Shown piece after piece: positions 1-11,792 of a stretch of 64,000 nucleotides of DNA. Both the position numbers and the translations under genes were made by a program. The notes under the pieces were generated by a model. It worked only from the letters and a program-made list of their open reading frames with translations, had not been told where the DNA came from and ran no database searches. The stretch lies in contig NZ_BBJF01000017.1 of NCBI RefSeq assembly GCF_000739735.1, forward strand, positions 147,908-211,907, read 5' to 3'. The stretch's first letter is position 1. Each line of letters begins with the position of its first letter. The stretch is from Paraburkholderia ginsengisoli NBRC 100965 (lineage in GTDB: Bacteria > Pseudomonadota > Gammaproteobacteria > Burkholderiales > Burkholderiaceae).

Positions 1-1
1 T

Positions 2-298
2 CACAACGACGGTGTATCGGTGTCGGCGCGCTACGCGGTCAGTGGACGCCTGCGCGCGTCGCTCGGTTACACCTATTTGCGCGACCGCTCGGGCGGTGAC
101 GACAATGCCGATCAGTTCAGCGCGGCCTGCGAATACGACCTGTCCAAACGCGTGCTGCTGTACGCAAGCGCGGGCTGGTTGCGAAATCACGGCGACGCCG
201 AATTCACGCTCAAAGGCGTGAACGTCACGGGCCTCACGCCGTCGTGGCCGGGCGCGAGTGTGCGCGGCGTGCAGTTCGGCATGATCAACCGCTTCTAG
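2..298 (+). CDS. Gram-negative porin, C-terminal fragment
   Basis: This is the last 98 residues of an outer-membrane beta-barrel protein cut by the window edge. The frame is open from the first bases. It alternates hydrophobic and polar residues as barrel strands do, contains the porin-like stretch EYDLSKRVLLYASAGW, and ends in Phe (GMINRF), the C-terminal signature recognised by the BAM complex. The same SKR-type strand occurs in the complete porin at 56225-57388, which supports the OmpC-type porin family of Betaproteobacteria. A C-terminal autotransporter barrel is a less likely alternative. The N-terminus, signal peptide and constriction loop lie outside the window. Confidence 0.7.
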   Translation, partial: HNDGVSVSARYAVSGRLRASLGYTYLRDRSGGDDNADQFSAACEYDLSKRVLLYASAGWLRNHGDAEFTLKGVNVTGLTPSWPGASVRGVQFGMINRF

Positions 299-318
299 AT
301 CGACGCGCGTGACCGAAT

Positions 319-348
319 AAAAAACGGGCGGCCTGCACAGGCCGCCCG
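319..348 (-). terminator. Intrinsic terminator of the ABC importer operon
   Basis: Ten-base perfect arms at 325-334 and 339-348 (CGGGCGGCCT / AGGCCGCCCG) enclose a GCAC loop. Six A residues at 319-324 become a U-run for leftward transcription, so this ends the minus-strand operon whose last gene stops at 378. There is no T-run on the plus side, so rightward termination of the porin would be weaker. Confidence 0.8.
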
Positions 349-377
349 CTTCAAACCCTCTTGCGTTACCGCGTCGA

Positions 378-2120
378 TTACCGCACCTTCCCCTGCTTCC
401 ACGCCGTCAGCAACTGGTCGTACTTGACCGTCTCGCCCTTCGGCTTTTCGTTGCCCAGCTTCTTCCACGGTGCGTGCTGATCCGACAGCCACTTCGCCGC
501 ATCGCTTTCCGCATTCAACTCCGGCGCGCAGACCTTCATCCCCGCGCGCTGCAAGCGGCCGAGCACCTGGTCCATTTCCTTCGCCAGATTGTCCATCGCG
601 GCCTGCGGGGTCTTTTCGCCGGCCACCGCCGTCGCGACGTTCTTCCACCAGAGTTGCGCCATCTTCGGATAGTCAGGCACGTTGTTGCCGGTTGGCGTCC
701 ACGCGACGCGCGCCGGGCTGCGATAAAACTCGATCAGGCCGCCGTACTTGTCTGCGTTCTTCGTGAAGAAGTCGCTATGAATGTCCGAGTCGCGAATGAA
801 CGTGAGCCCGACAATCGACTTCTTCAGCGACACCGTCTTCGACGTGACGAACTGCGCGTACAACCACGCGGCGGCGCGCTGGTTCGGCGGCGTCGACTTG
901 AAGAACGTCCACGAGCCGACGTCCTGATAGCCGTTCTGCATGCCGTCCTTCCAGTACGGGCCGTGCGGCGACGGCGCCATCCGCCACTTCGGCGTGCCGT
1001 CCGCGTTGGTGACGTTGCCGGGCTTGAGCATTGACGCAGTGAACGCGCTGTACCAGAAGATCTGCTGCGCGATCCGGCCTTGCGCGGGCACCGGCCCCGC
1101 TTCGTTGAAGGTCATCCCCGACGCTTCGGGCGGCGCGTACTTCTTCAGCCAGTCGATGTACTTGGTGGTCGCGAAGACCGCGGCCGGACTGTTGGTGCCG
1201 CCGCCACGGCTGACCGACGCGCCCACCGCATGGCAGCCGTCGGGCGTCACGCGAATGCCCCATTCGTCGACCGGCATGCCGTTAGGGATGCCCTTGTCGG
1301 CCTCGCCCGCCATCGACAGCCACGCATCGGTAAAGCGCCATCCGAGCGACGGGTCTTTCTTGCCGTAGTCCATATGGCCGTAGACCTTCTCGCCGTCGAT
1401 ATTCTTCACGTCGTTCGTGAAGAACTCGGCAATGTCCTCATACGCGGACCAGTTCACCGGCACGCCGAGATCGTAGCCGTACTTCGCCTTGAACTTGTCC
1501 TGCAGGTCCTTGCGCGCGAACCAGTCGGCGCGGAACCAGTAGAGATTCGCGAACTGCTGGTCGGGCAACTGATAGAGCTTCTTGTCCGGCGCGGTCGTGA
1601 AACTCGTGCCGATGAAATCCTTCACATCGAGCCCCGGATTCGTGTACTGCTTGCCTTCGCCCGCCATATAGTCGGACAGCGGCATGATCACGCCGTAGCG
1701 GTAGTGCGTGCCGATCAGATCGGAGTCCGAAATCCAGCCGTCGTAAATGCTCTGGCCGGACTGCATCGACGTCTGCAATTTCTCGACGACGTCGCCTTCC
1801 TGAATGATGTCGTGCTTGACTGGAATGCCGGTGATCTCGGTGAACGCCTTCGCGAGCGTCTTCGATTCGTACATGTGCGTGTCGAGCGTTTCGGACACCA
1901 CGTGCACTTCCTTCACGCCCGCTGCTTTCAGCTTCGCGCCGGTGTCGATGAACCACTTCATCTCGTCCATCTGCTGCTGCTTCGACAGCGTGCTCGGCTG
2001 GAACTCGCTATCCACCCACTTCTGCGCTTCGGTCGTGCCGGCAATCGCGGCGTGGCTCGTGAAGCCTGTCGCGACGACGCCTGCCACGGCGAGCGTGACG
2101 ATCCGTCTCCTCTGTTGCAT
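378..2120 (-). CDS. Large ABC transporter substrate-binding protein (GlpV-like)
   Basis: Periplasmic solute-binding protein of about 580 residues, family 1 (carbohydrate/polyol type) and larger than the usual 400-450. The start is the ATG at 2120: it has GGAG about 7 bases upstream and opens directly into a signal peptide (QQRRRIVTLAVAGVVATGF..., cleavage near AIA-GTTEA). It is the last gene of a six-gene operon with two permeases, two ATPases and a DUF2160 protein. That order matches the rhizobial glycerol importer glpSTPQUV, so glycerol or a related polyol is the likely ligand. No glpK or glpD lies nearby, so the substrate is inferred from gene order only. Confidence 0.85.
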   Translation of the reverse strand: MQQRRRIVTLAVAGVVATGFTSHAAIAGTTEAQKWVDSEFQPSTLSKQQQMDEMKWFIDTGAKLKAAGVKEVHVVSETLDTHMYESKTLAKAFTEITGIPVKHDIIQEGDVVEKLQTSMQSGQSIYDGWISDSDLIGTHYRYGVIMPLSDYMAGEGKQYTNPGLDVKDFIGTSFTTAPDKKLYQLPDQQFANLYWFRADWFARKDLQDKFKAKYGYDLGVPVNWSAYEDIAEFFTNDVKNIDGEKVYGHMDYGKKDPSLGWRFTDAWLSMAGEADKGIPNGMPVDEWGIRVTPDGCHAVGASVSRGGGTNSPAAVFATTKYIDWLKKYAPPEASGMTFNEAGPVPAQGRIAQQIFWYSAFTASMLKPGNVTNADGTPKWRMAPSPHGPYWKDGMQNGYQDVGSWTFFKSTPPNQRAAAWLYAQFVTSKTVSLKKSIVGLTFIRDSDIHSDFFTKNADKYGGLIEFYRSPARVAWTPTGNNVPDYPKMAQLWWKNVATAVAGEKTPQAAMDNLAKEMDQVLGRLQRAGMKVCAPELNAESDAAKWLSDQHAPWKKLGNEKPKGETVKYDQLLTAWKQGKVR

Positions 2121-2229
2121 GGCTGTCTCCAGTTCTCTGAGCACCCCTTGCATCAACTGCCGGCGTCCGCCCGGGGCATCAACGGAACCGGTCTGTCCAG
2201 ATACGCAAGTCTTCGGAACCCAACGCCGC

Positions 2230-2510
2230 TCAACCCTTCCACATGACGATCAGCAGCACGAGCATCGATACCGCGAAGCCCGGCCACGCGCTCGCGTTTT
2301 CCGCGCTGACGCCGATCCACGCAAGATTGATGTAAGCGGCGATCAGCAGCCCGATGAACAGCCGGTCGCCGCGCGTGGTGGCTATCGGCAGGAATCCTTT
2401 CCTTTCGATGGTCGGCGAGCGGAGTTCCCAAACGGTCATACCCGCCAGCATCAGCACGATGCAGCCGAAAAATATCGCGACCTCGGGCGTCCAGTACATC
2501 CACGTGAGCA

Positions 2511-2511
<1 letters not shown>
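2230..2511 (-). CDS. DUF2160 small membrane protein (GlpU-like)
   Basis: A 93-residue integral membrane protein with three hydrophobic segments at about residues 10-28, 51-68 and 76-91, and a basic loop (RSPTIERKGF) after the first. DUF2160 proteins are found almost only inside glycerol-type ABC operons between the second permease and the binding protein, which is its position here. Its ATG overlaps the TGA of the upstream permease by one base (TGATG), pointing to translational coupling. Its biochemical role is unknown; an auxiliary subunit of the permease complex is inferred. Confidence 0.85.
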
Positions 2512-5277
<2,766 letters not shown>

Positions 5278-5291
<14 letters not shown>

Positions 5292-6384
5292 GAGCTGCCT
5301 CCGGGCCGGACAGCAGCTTCGTGTCCGCGCCGAACACGAACAGCTCGTCGGGGTCGATGTACACGTTCAGTTGCGTGCCGAGATCGATCTGATGCACGCC
5401 TTGCAGTTGCGCGACCAGATCGACGCCGCCCTGTTGCGTGTGCAGATGCAGGTAAGTTTCGGAGCCGCTCAGTTCGGCCAGTTCGAGCCGGCACGGCACC
5501 GCCACCGAGCGCTCGGTGCGCGGCGCGAGCCGCAGATGGCCGGGCCGGATGCCGATGCGGAACGTGTCGTCGCCGCGCACCGCGTGCATGCTGGCCCGTT
5601 CGAGCGGCACGTCGATGCCGATCGGCAGGCGCGCGGTGCCGTCGCCGGTGAGGTCGCTCACCAGCATGTTCATCGGCGGATCGTTAAACACTGCCGCGAC
5701 GTCGACGTTGGCGGGCGCGTTGTACACGTCGAGCGTCGGGCCGTGCTGCAACACGCGGCCCTTGTCGACGATCGCCGTATAGCCGCCGAGCAGTAGCGCT
5801 TCGAGCGGCTCGGTGGTCGCGTAGACCACGGTGGTCTTGCCGTCCGCGAACAGCGTCGCCAGTTCGACGCGCAGTTCCTCGCGCAGCTTGTAGTCGAGAT
5901 TGACGAGCGGCTCATCGAGCAGCACCAGCGACGAGCGCTTGACCAGCGCCCGCGCCAGCGCGCAACGCTGCTGCTGGCCGCCGGACAGTTCGCTTGGGCG
6001 CCGTTGCAGCAGGTGATCGATATGGAGTTTGGCGGCGACTTCGTGCACGCGCCGTTTGACTTCGTCGGCGGGCAGCTTTTGCAGTTGCAGCGGGGACGCG
6101 ATGTTGTCGAACACCGTCATCGCCGGATAGTTGATGAACTGCTGATAGACCATCGCGAGGTTGCGCTGCCTCACGCTGACGCCGGTCACGTCGTGGCCGT
6201 CGGCCAGCACGCGTCCCGACGCCGGGCGGTCGAGTCCGGCCATCACGCGCATCAGGGTGGTCTTGCCGGCTTGCGTCGGCCCGAGCAGCACGTTGATCGC
6301 GCCGGGGACGAGCCGCAGATCGACGCCGTACAGATGCGTCTGGGCGCCCGAAACGACTGTCACCCGCTCCAGTTCCAAGACCAA
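5278..6384 (-). CDS. ABC transporter ATPase, first gene of polyol importer operon (GlpS-like)
   Basis: ATPase of 368 residues with a TOBE-type C-terminus. It has Walker A GPTQAGKTT (35-43), Q-loop VYQQF near 79-83, canonical signature LSGGQQQR (133-140) and Walker B LVLLDEP (153-159). It is the first gene of the minus-strand operon. The Ala/Gln substitutions inside the P-loop (TQAGK rather than SGCGK) fit the glycerol-importer ATPase subgroup. Its promoter should lie in 6385-6700. Confidence 0.9.
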
Positions 6385-6856
6385 ATCGCTCTCCTTGTTC
6401 TAAGTGCGTCTCCGGTGCTGCGGATGCCTGTCGCGGCAAACAGGCGTGGTGCGTGATCGTGTTGCGGGTTCCTGGCGCCGTGGTTTCGTTGCCTGGTCCT
6501 GCGTGATTCCCTGGCGTTCGGGCGCGCAGCGAGCGCGGCCGGTTTTTTCTGAAAGGAAATCAAAACAACAGAATCGATGTTCCTTTTTGTTCGTTTACGG
6601 ATAAATTGGTGTTAACCATACAATCTGGAAACGATGGTGTTCCTGACTCCTTACTTTATGCCACCTGACTTCTTTCACTGGAGCCGGCATTTCATTGCTT
6701 TCGTAAGAATCGCGTCAGCGTAACAGAAAGGGAGTGGGCCGACGAGACGAGCGCGGCCCGCCACCGTGGGCGGCGGAGCCGTTATGCTGTCCCGCATTAG
6801 CGAGCTTCCTGAACCCTCAGACCGCATCGAGAATGGCGGTCGCGACCGGAGCAGTC
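6385..6856. promoter_or_regulatory. Intergenic control region of the ABC importer operon
   Basis: 472 bases without a convincing gene. The part at 6560-6660 is strikingly AT-richer than its surroundings, as expected of a promoter. Read leftwards it carries AACGAACAAAAAGGAACATCG (about 6575-6596), with spaced GAAC/TTCG-type elements of the kind DeoR-family regulators often bind. I cannot place -35 and -10 boxes with confidence. The section 6700-6856 precedes the rightward gene and shows no clear signal. Confidence 0.3.
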
Positions 6857-7591
6857 ATGAACATCCCAGCGTCCGTTGTCGCCGCCTTCACGCCGAGCGG
6901 CAGGCTGCGCGCGTCGATCAATCTCGGCAATCCGATCCTGGCCAACCGGCGTCCCGACTCCGGCGAGCCGTTCGGCGTGTCGGTCGACCTGGCGCGGGCG
7001 TTCGCCGCGAAGCTCGGCGTCGACCTGGAGCTGGTGGTCTTCGATGCGGCAGGCAAATCGGTCCAGGCTGTGAGCGAGGAGCGCGCCGATATCGGCTTCT
7101 TCGCCGTCGATCCGTTGCGCGCGGAGGCCATCGCTTTCACGGCGCCGTACGTGTTGATCGAAGGCTTCTATCTCGTACGCGACGATTCGCCCGTCAGAGC
7201 GAACCAGCATGTCGATCAGGCGCATAACCGCGTCGCCGTCGGCAAGGGCAGCGCTTACGACCTGTTCCTCACGCGCGAGCTGAAGGCGGCGCAAATCGTC
7301 CGCGCACCGACGTCGCCGGCTGTCGTGCAAACGTTCCTCGACCAGACGCTGGAAGTGGCTGCGGGCGTCAAGCAACAGCTCGAAGCCGATGCGCGACAAA
7401 CCACCGGGCTGCGGTTGCTCGACGAGCGATTCATGGTGATCCAGCAGGCGATGGGCACCCCAAAGAGTCGCGGGGCCGCTGCGGCGAATGTGCTGAGCCA
7501 GTTTGTCGAAGCGATGAAGGCGTCGGGATTCGTGGCCGACGCGCTGACCCGGCATGGGATCGTTGGCGCGTCGGTCGCACCGGGGGCGTAG
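6857..7591 (+). CDS. SBP_bac_3-type binding protein without signal peptide
   Basis: A 244-residue protein of the family 3 solute-binding fold (amino-acid type). It contains the ligand-binding pattern FGVSVDLARAFAAKLGVDLE, a downstream ADIGFFAVDPLRAEAIAFTAPY segment and a second lobe with VAVGKGSAYDLFL. The ATG at 6857 leads straight into mature-like sequence. No hydrophobic signal peptide is visible, and the upstream extension is not a plausible leader either. The protein is therefore probably cytoplasmic, or the start is misjudged. No permease or ATPase gene adjoins it. Confidence 0.8.
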   Translation: MNIPASVVAAFTPSGRLRASINLGNPILANRRPDSGEPFGVSVDLARAFAAKLGVDLELVVFDAAGKSVQAVSEERADIGFFAVDPLRAEAIAFTAPYVLIEGFYLVRDDSPVRANQHVDQAHNRVAVGKGSAYDLFLTRELKAAQIVRAPTSPAVVQTFLDQTLEVAAGVKQQLEADARQTTGLRLLDERFMVIQQAMGTPKSRGAAAANVLSQFVEAMKASGFVADALTRHGIVGASVAPGA

Positions 7592-7661
7592 CGCGGAGCG
7601 ATTCGGCGGGACGACTGCGACCGCAATGCTTCATGGACGGGGTCGAGACTCGCGCCGTCGC

Positions 7662-8072
7662 TCACTCGCCAAAGGCCGTGGTTAGCGGAAAACCCTCATC
7701 GAGCCAGCCTGTCACACCGCCGGTCATGATCTTGACCGGGCGGCCGAGTCGAGCGAGTCTTATCGCGGCACGCGTTGCGCCGTTGCAGTGAGGGCCCGCG
7801 CAATAGGTGACGAACAGCGTATCGGGCGGGTAGTCGGCGAGCTTCGACGCCACGATCTTGCCGTGCGGAAGGTTCACGGCGCCGGGCACATGGCCGCCGC
7901 CGAAAAGCGCCGGGCCACGCACGTCGAGCAGGACGAAATCGACCGACAGCGGATCGTCGCTCGCCAGTGCCGCGTGGACGTCGGCGCAATCTGTTTCAAA
8001 GGACAGTAGCGTACTGAAATGCTCGAGCGCGGCAGCGCTATCGGCGGCCGGAACGGCTGAGACCGGGGACAT
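7662..8072 (-). CDS. Rhodanese-like sulfurtransferase
   Basis: Single-domain rhodanese of 136 residues, cytoplasmic. It carries the family signature LLDVRGPALFGGGHVPGAVNLPHG (first 20 residues from about 48) and an active-site loop beginning at Cys91 (CAGPHCN), in which Cys would hold the persulfide. The closing GVTGWLDEGFPL is the usual rhodanese C-terminal motif. It is convergent with the binding-protein gene at 6857-7591 and has no obvious operon partner, so the sulfur acceptor is unknown. Confidence 0.88.
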   Translation of the reverse strand: MSPVSAVPAADSAAALEHFSTLLSFETDCADVHAALASDDPLSVDFVLLDVRGPALFGGGHVPGAVNLPHGKIVASKLADYPPDTLFVTYCAGPHCNGATRAAIRLARLGRPVKIMTGGVTGWLDEGFPLTTAFGE

Positions 8073-8358
8073 ATGAAGCTCCTTGTGCGTGGGGTGTCGC
8101 GAAGGATTGTCCCGTTCTCATGCGAGATCGACCACTGGCGCAATCGACAGTTTCCGGCAACATCACGCCATAGCGCAGCGCAGCCCGGGCGATTCGCGTC
8201 CGCGCCTCAAATGGCCTCCCTGGAACCGAAATGCCGGTGCGTTTCTCGCGACGGCGGCATTCGTTTCGCCATCGCCGCCGCGCGCGGACATGCCGATGGC
8301 CCGCCGGCTTCGCTGCGAACGAAAGCCCGCGTGGTCAGAAACGCTGAGGGTGGCCGCC

Positions 8359-8718
8359 TTACAGGCAGGCGTTAATGTCAGCCGCGCCCGCGCTGGCATC
8401 GCCACCGCCGCCGGCCCCTGGACGAAAGCCAACCCACGTCTTGCTGTTGCCCGACCACGAAGGCCGCACGAGCGCGGCCGCGCCATTCGGAGGCTGCTGC
8501 CCCGGAACATAGACGTCCATCGCCTGATTGTTCGCCACGATTACCTGCGATATGACTTGCTGTTGCGAGCGGTCCGCCCATCTCTGGGCGATACATTGCC
8601 AGACCGCGGAGACCGGCTGCTGACTTTCGCCGACCGTTTGCGCGTTCGGCGGCATCGGTGCGTTCGCACAGGCGGTCAAGGTAGCGGCAGTCACGACGAG
8701 AAGTGGTAACGATTTCAT
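8359..8718 (-). CDS. Small putative lipoprotein
   Basis: A 119-residue protein starting at the ATG at 8718, preceded by AGGGATGAAAA. It has a lipoprotein signal (KSLPLLVVTAATLTAC, lipobox LTAC with the lipidated Cys near residue 17). The mature part contains VWQCIAQRWADRS, then VIVANNQAMDVYVPGQQPP and a Gly-rich tail. The layout resembles small Burkholderia envelope lipoproteins of unknown function. A GTG 15 bases upstream is an alternative start. Confidence 0.6.
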   Translation of the reverse strand: MKSLPLLVVTAATLTACANAPMPPNAQTVGESQQPVSAVWQCIAQRWADRSQQQVISQVIVANNQAMDVYVPGQQPPNGAAALVRPSWSGNSKTWVGFRPGAGGGGDASAGAADINACL

Positions 8719-9249
8719 TTTTTCATCCCTCACTTGGATCCTCGTTTCTATCGGTGGATGCTACGTCCGGGGAGCATGTGCTCCGGCCTCGAACGATTCG
8801 CATCACTCGAACCTTTCATGACATGCGTTGCTTAAAGCACTTTTCGGTAACGACTGGCGGTGATCGAACCTGAACGAGCCGCACGGAGCGAGACCCGCGG
8901 CAAGGTGGACGGCTGTCGCTGTTCGAGCATGCCGTCGATGAAAGCAACGTGCGCCGCTGAGCCCGTCTCCAACCGGATGCTCGGCCTGCCGATCTCATCA
9001 CAATGACGGTTATCGGCCGATGTGAAAATCGGCCTTTGGTCCTACGCGGCAAACGTCGGCCGTTCGACACTGTGCGAGGCCTCGATCTTGTCGATTTTTG
9101 ACGATGGCACGCTCGAAGCCGCACACTATAATTCCACTCGCATGGCGTGGAAGGTACGACAGGGAACGGCCTGCATTTGCCGTCAAGCTCGCTTGATATC
9201 GGCCCCATCGACAGGAATGCCGTCCTGGCTCGGGGCAAAAGGTTACGCG
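8719..9249. other. Gene-free region ahead of the lipoprotein operon
   Basis: 531 bases in which I find no convincing gene. It holds a 7-bp perfect hairpin at 9015-9034 (GGCCGAT, loop GTGAAA, ATCGGCC, then TTT) and a perfect TATAAT at 9127-9132. The stretch 8750-9000 shows nothing I can name. Confidence 0.4.
9098..9132 (+). promoter_or_regulatory. Candidate promoter of the LssY_C lipoprotein operon
   Basis: A perfect TATAAT lies at 9127-9132 in an otherwise GC-rich region, about 118 bases before the first gene. TTGACG is present at 9098-9103, but the spacing to the -10 is 23 bases. Either the promoter uses a poor -35 (ATGGCA, 9104-9109, 17-base spacing) or it is activator-dependent. Confidence 0.4.
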
Positions 9250-10539
9250 ATGGACTGCATCGTGAATCGACGGCTGGCTGCATGGGTCATCGCCTTCGCA
9301 TTGTGCGGTTGCACGGCCGCCACGCTGCAAAGCGCGGATGAAAGCGGCTATAAGAGCCGCGCCGTGAGTCGTTTCGAAGGCGGCGTCCGCGTTTCCGCGG
9401 CAGTCCTTTCCGCGCGGGAAAGCGCCGCCGTGTATGGCGTGCCGCTCGCCGAAAAAGGCATTCAGCCCGTATGGGTCGAAGTGCAGGACGACGACACCGC
9501 CAGCTACTTCCTGATGTCGCCGGGTCTCGATCCAGATTTCTTTCCCGCTTCCGAGGCCGCCGAGGCATTCGGCGACAGCACCCTGCGTGGCGGCGGCGCC
9601 GAACTCGAGCAGCGCTTTCGCGCGCTCGCCTTTCGCAACCCGGTCCGGCCGGGGCAAACCGTATCGGGCTATGTGCTGACCAACCTCAGCGAGGGCGCGA
9701 AGCTCGTGCAACTGGACCTGGTGGCAAGCGAACAGGCGCGCACCTTTTCGTTCCTGATAGTCGTGCCCGGCTTCTACGCCGACTACCACGTCAGCGAGGT
9801 GTTTCGGCGCGATATCTATCCGCCGGACAAAATCGTCAACTACACGGACGACGACGCTTTTCGCGCCGCACTCGAAGCGCTCCCCTGTTGCACAACTAAC
9901 CAAAGCGGTTCGAAGAACGGCGATCCTATCAATCTCGTCATCGTGGGCGGGCTGGACGATGCGTTTCCTGCGTTGGTCCGTCGCGGCTGGAGTCCAACCG
10001 AACAGAAATGGTCCGGCGCGATCATGAAGACGGTCACGTCCGCGCTCTCCGGCGACCGCTACGTCAATGCGCCTGTCAGCGATCTCTACCTGTTCGGCCG
10101 CGCCCAGGACCTGGCCTTGCAGAAAGCGCGCGACACCATTCACCAGCGCAATCACCTGCGACTCTGGCTAAGCCCGATGCGCTACCACGACAAGCCCGTC
10201 TGGGTCGGCCAGATCAGCCGGGATATCGGCGTGCGTCTCACGTTTCATTCGCCGACGTTCACCACGCACAAGATCGACCCTGACGTCGACGAAGCGCGCA
10301 CCGCGCTGACGGAAGACATGGCCTATTCGCAGAACCTTCAGAAGATCGGCTTCGTCAAGGGCGTGGGCGTCGCGTCGCAAAGCGCTCCGGGCGAGAACCT
10401 CACTACCGATCCGTATTTCACCGACGGCTATCGCCAGGTGCTCGTATTCGACCGTCAACCGACCTCGCTCTCGGGGATCGAATTCCTGCCGTGGGAGGCG
10501 GCCGCGAAACTCAACACGCTGCCCGCGGGAGCAAAATGA
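9250..10539 (+). CDS. LssY C-terminal domain lipoprotein (first paralogue)
   Basis: Lipoprotein of 429 residues. The ATG at 9250 gives a compact signal (NRRLAAWVIAFALCGC, lipobox ALCGC). The C-terminal third matches the LssY_C domain pattern: LYLFGRAQDLALQKAR, RNHLRLWLSPM, VWVGQISRDIGV, THKIDPDVDEAR. Upstream lies a region shared with the next gene, including FRNPVRPGQT and a conserved LPCC pair. Its stop overlaps the next gene in ATGATGA. LssY_C is usually fused to membrane PAP2 or DedA-type domains; here it is a stand-alone lipoprotein. Function is unknown. Confidence 0.8.
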   Translation: MDCIVNRRLAAWVIAFALCGCTAATLQSADESGYKSRAVSRFEGGVRVSAAVLSARESAAVYGVPLAEKGIQPVWVEVQDDDTASYFLMSPGLDPDFFPASEAAEAFGDSTLRGGGAELEQRFRALAFRNPVRPGQTVSGYVLTNLSEGAKLVQLDLVASEQARTFSFLIVVPGFYADYHVSEVFRRDIYPPDKIVNYTDDDAFRAALEALPCCTTNQSGSKNGDPINLVIVGGLDDAFPALVRRGWSPTEQKWSGAIMKTVTSALSGDRYVNAPVSDLYLFGRAQDLALQKARDTIHQRNHLRLWLSPMRYHDKPVWVGQISRDIGVRLTFHSPTFTTHKIDPDVDEARTALTEDMAYSQNLQKIGFVKGVGVASQSAPGENLTTDPYFTDGYRQVLVFDRQPTSLSGIEFLPWEAAAKLNTLPAGAK

Positions 10540-11792
10540 TGAGTGACTCGCGATCGCCGCGTCGGATATGGAAGCAGGCGGCGGGCAGCGTTGTCCTCGT
10601 GCTCGTTCTCGCGGGCTGCACGACGTGGACCGCGCCGGCCGCTATCGACGATGCGCCGCTGCGCGAGCGCGCGGTGAGCGAGTCGAAGCAGAACACGCGC
10701 GTGAGCGTCGCGGTGTTGGGATCGGATGACAGCAAGCGCATCTTCGGCGCCGATCTCAACAGACACAACGTCCAGCCGCTGTGGATCGAAGTGGAGAACC
10801 ATACTTCGCAGACCTTATGGTTGCTGCATTCCGGCACCGATCCCAACTACTTCTCGCCGCTCGAAGTCGCGTGGTCCATGCACACGCTGCTGGGCGGCGC
10901 GACGAATGCGGACATCGACAGTCATCTGAACAGGCTCGGCTTCAGAAATCCTGTTCCCGCCGGCGAAACCCGCACGGGGATTCTGTTCACCAACCCGGAC
11001 CGGCAGATCAAACTCGTCAATATCGATCTGCTCGGCAACAGGACGCTGATCCCCTTCTCGCTGTTCCTGCCCGTGCCCGACGATGTCGCCGACGCGCATC
11101 TCGTTCTAACGCCGTTCCTGTACCCCGACGCCGACGTCACCGACTATCACGACCTGGCTTCATTGCGCGCCGCGCTAGAACGGCTGCCGTGCTGCGCGAC
11201 CGACGAGCACGCGGCAACGGCGGCCGATCCGTTGAACGCGGTTGCCATCGGTACGCTAAGCGACATGGGGGCGGCTTTGGTGCGTCGCAGCTACCGTCGC
11301 GACATGCGGAAAAACGACCTCGCGCAACGGGTGTTCGGTCGCCCGCCCGACATCGTCCTGCGCAAGGAAGCGCAAACGGGCGCGCCCTCCACGTCATTGC
11401 GCGCGTGGCTCACGCCCATGCGCTTCAACGGCACGCCGGTGTATCTGGTGCAGGTCGGACGGCCTGTCGGCGGCCGCTTCGCACACCGCGACGCGGACGG
11501 CGGCGCGCTCCATGAAGACGTCGACGAGGCAAGAAATTATCTGATTCAGGACATGATGTATTCGGGCGGTCTGGATAAGCTCGGCTTCGTGTACGGCGTC
11601 GGCCCATCACCCCAGGAACACTCGCGCACGACGCTGAACGGCGCGCGTTATCACACCGACGGGCTGCGCGCCGTGATGTTCTTCGCAACGCGCCCCCTAA
11701 GTTTCACGAACGTGACCATTCTCGACTGGGTCCCGTATCTGGAACAGCGCGAGCCCACCACGCACGAGGAGAGCGGCGATGCCGGCAAATAA
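10536..11792 (+). CDS. LssY C-terminal domain lipoprotein (second paralogue)
   Basis: Lipoprotein of 418 residues (lipobox LAGC after VVLVLVLAGC). It is colinear with the preceding gene throughout: VQPLWIEVENHTSQTLWLL against IQPVWVEVQDDDTASYFLM, LGFRNPVPAGET against LAFRNPVRPGQT, a shared LPCC motif, then RPPDIVLRKE, LRAWLTPMRF and EDVDEARNYL of the LssY_C domain. The two arose by tandem duplication and have since diverged strongly. The start overlaps the previous stop, and a second in-frame ATG follows immediately. Confidence 0.8.
   Translation: MMSDSRSPRRIWKQAAGSVVLVLVLAGCTTWTAPAAIDDAPLRERAVSESKQNTRVSVAVLGSDDSKRIFGADLNRHNVQPLWIEVENHTSQTLWLLHSGTDPNYFSPLEVAWSMHTLLGGATNADIDSHLNRLGFRNPVPAGETRTGILFTNPDRQIKLVNIDLLGNRTLIPFSLFLPVPDDVADAHLVLTPFLYPDADVTDYHDLASLRAALERLPCCATDEHAATAADPLNAVAIGTLSDMGAALVRRSYRRDMRKNDLAQRVFGRPPDIVLRKEAQTGAPSTSLRAWLTPMRFNGTPVYLVQVGRPVGGRFAHRDADGGALHEDVDEARNYLIQDMMYSGGLDKLGFVYGVGPSPQEHSRTTLNGARYHTDGLRAVMFFATRPLSFTNVTILDWVPYLEQREPTTHEESGDAGK

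Noticed and set aside
6360..6563. A 67-codon minus-strand frame ahead of the first ATPase
   Set aside because: It overlaps the ATPase start in another frame, has no hydrophobic or domain structure and lies in the probable leader.
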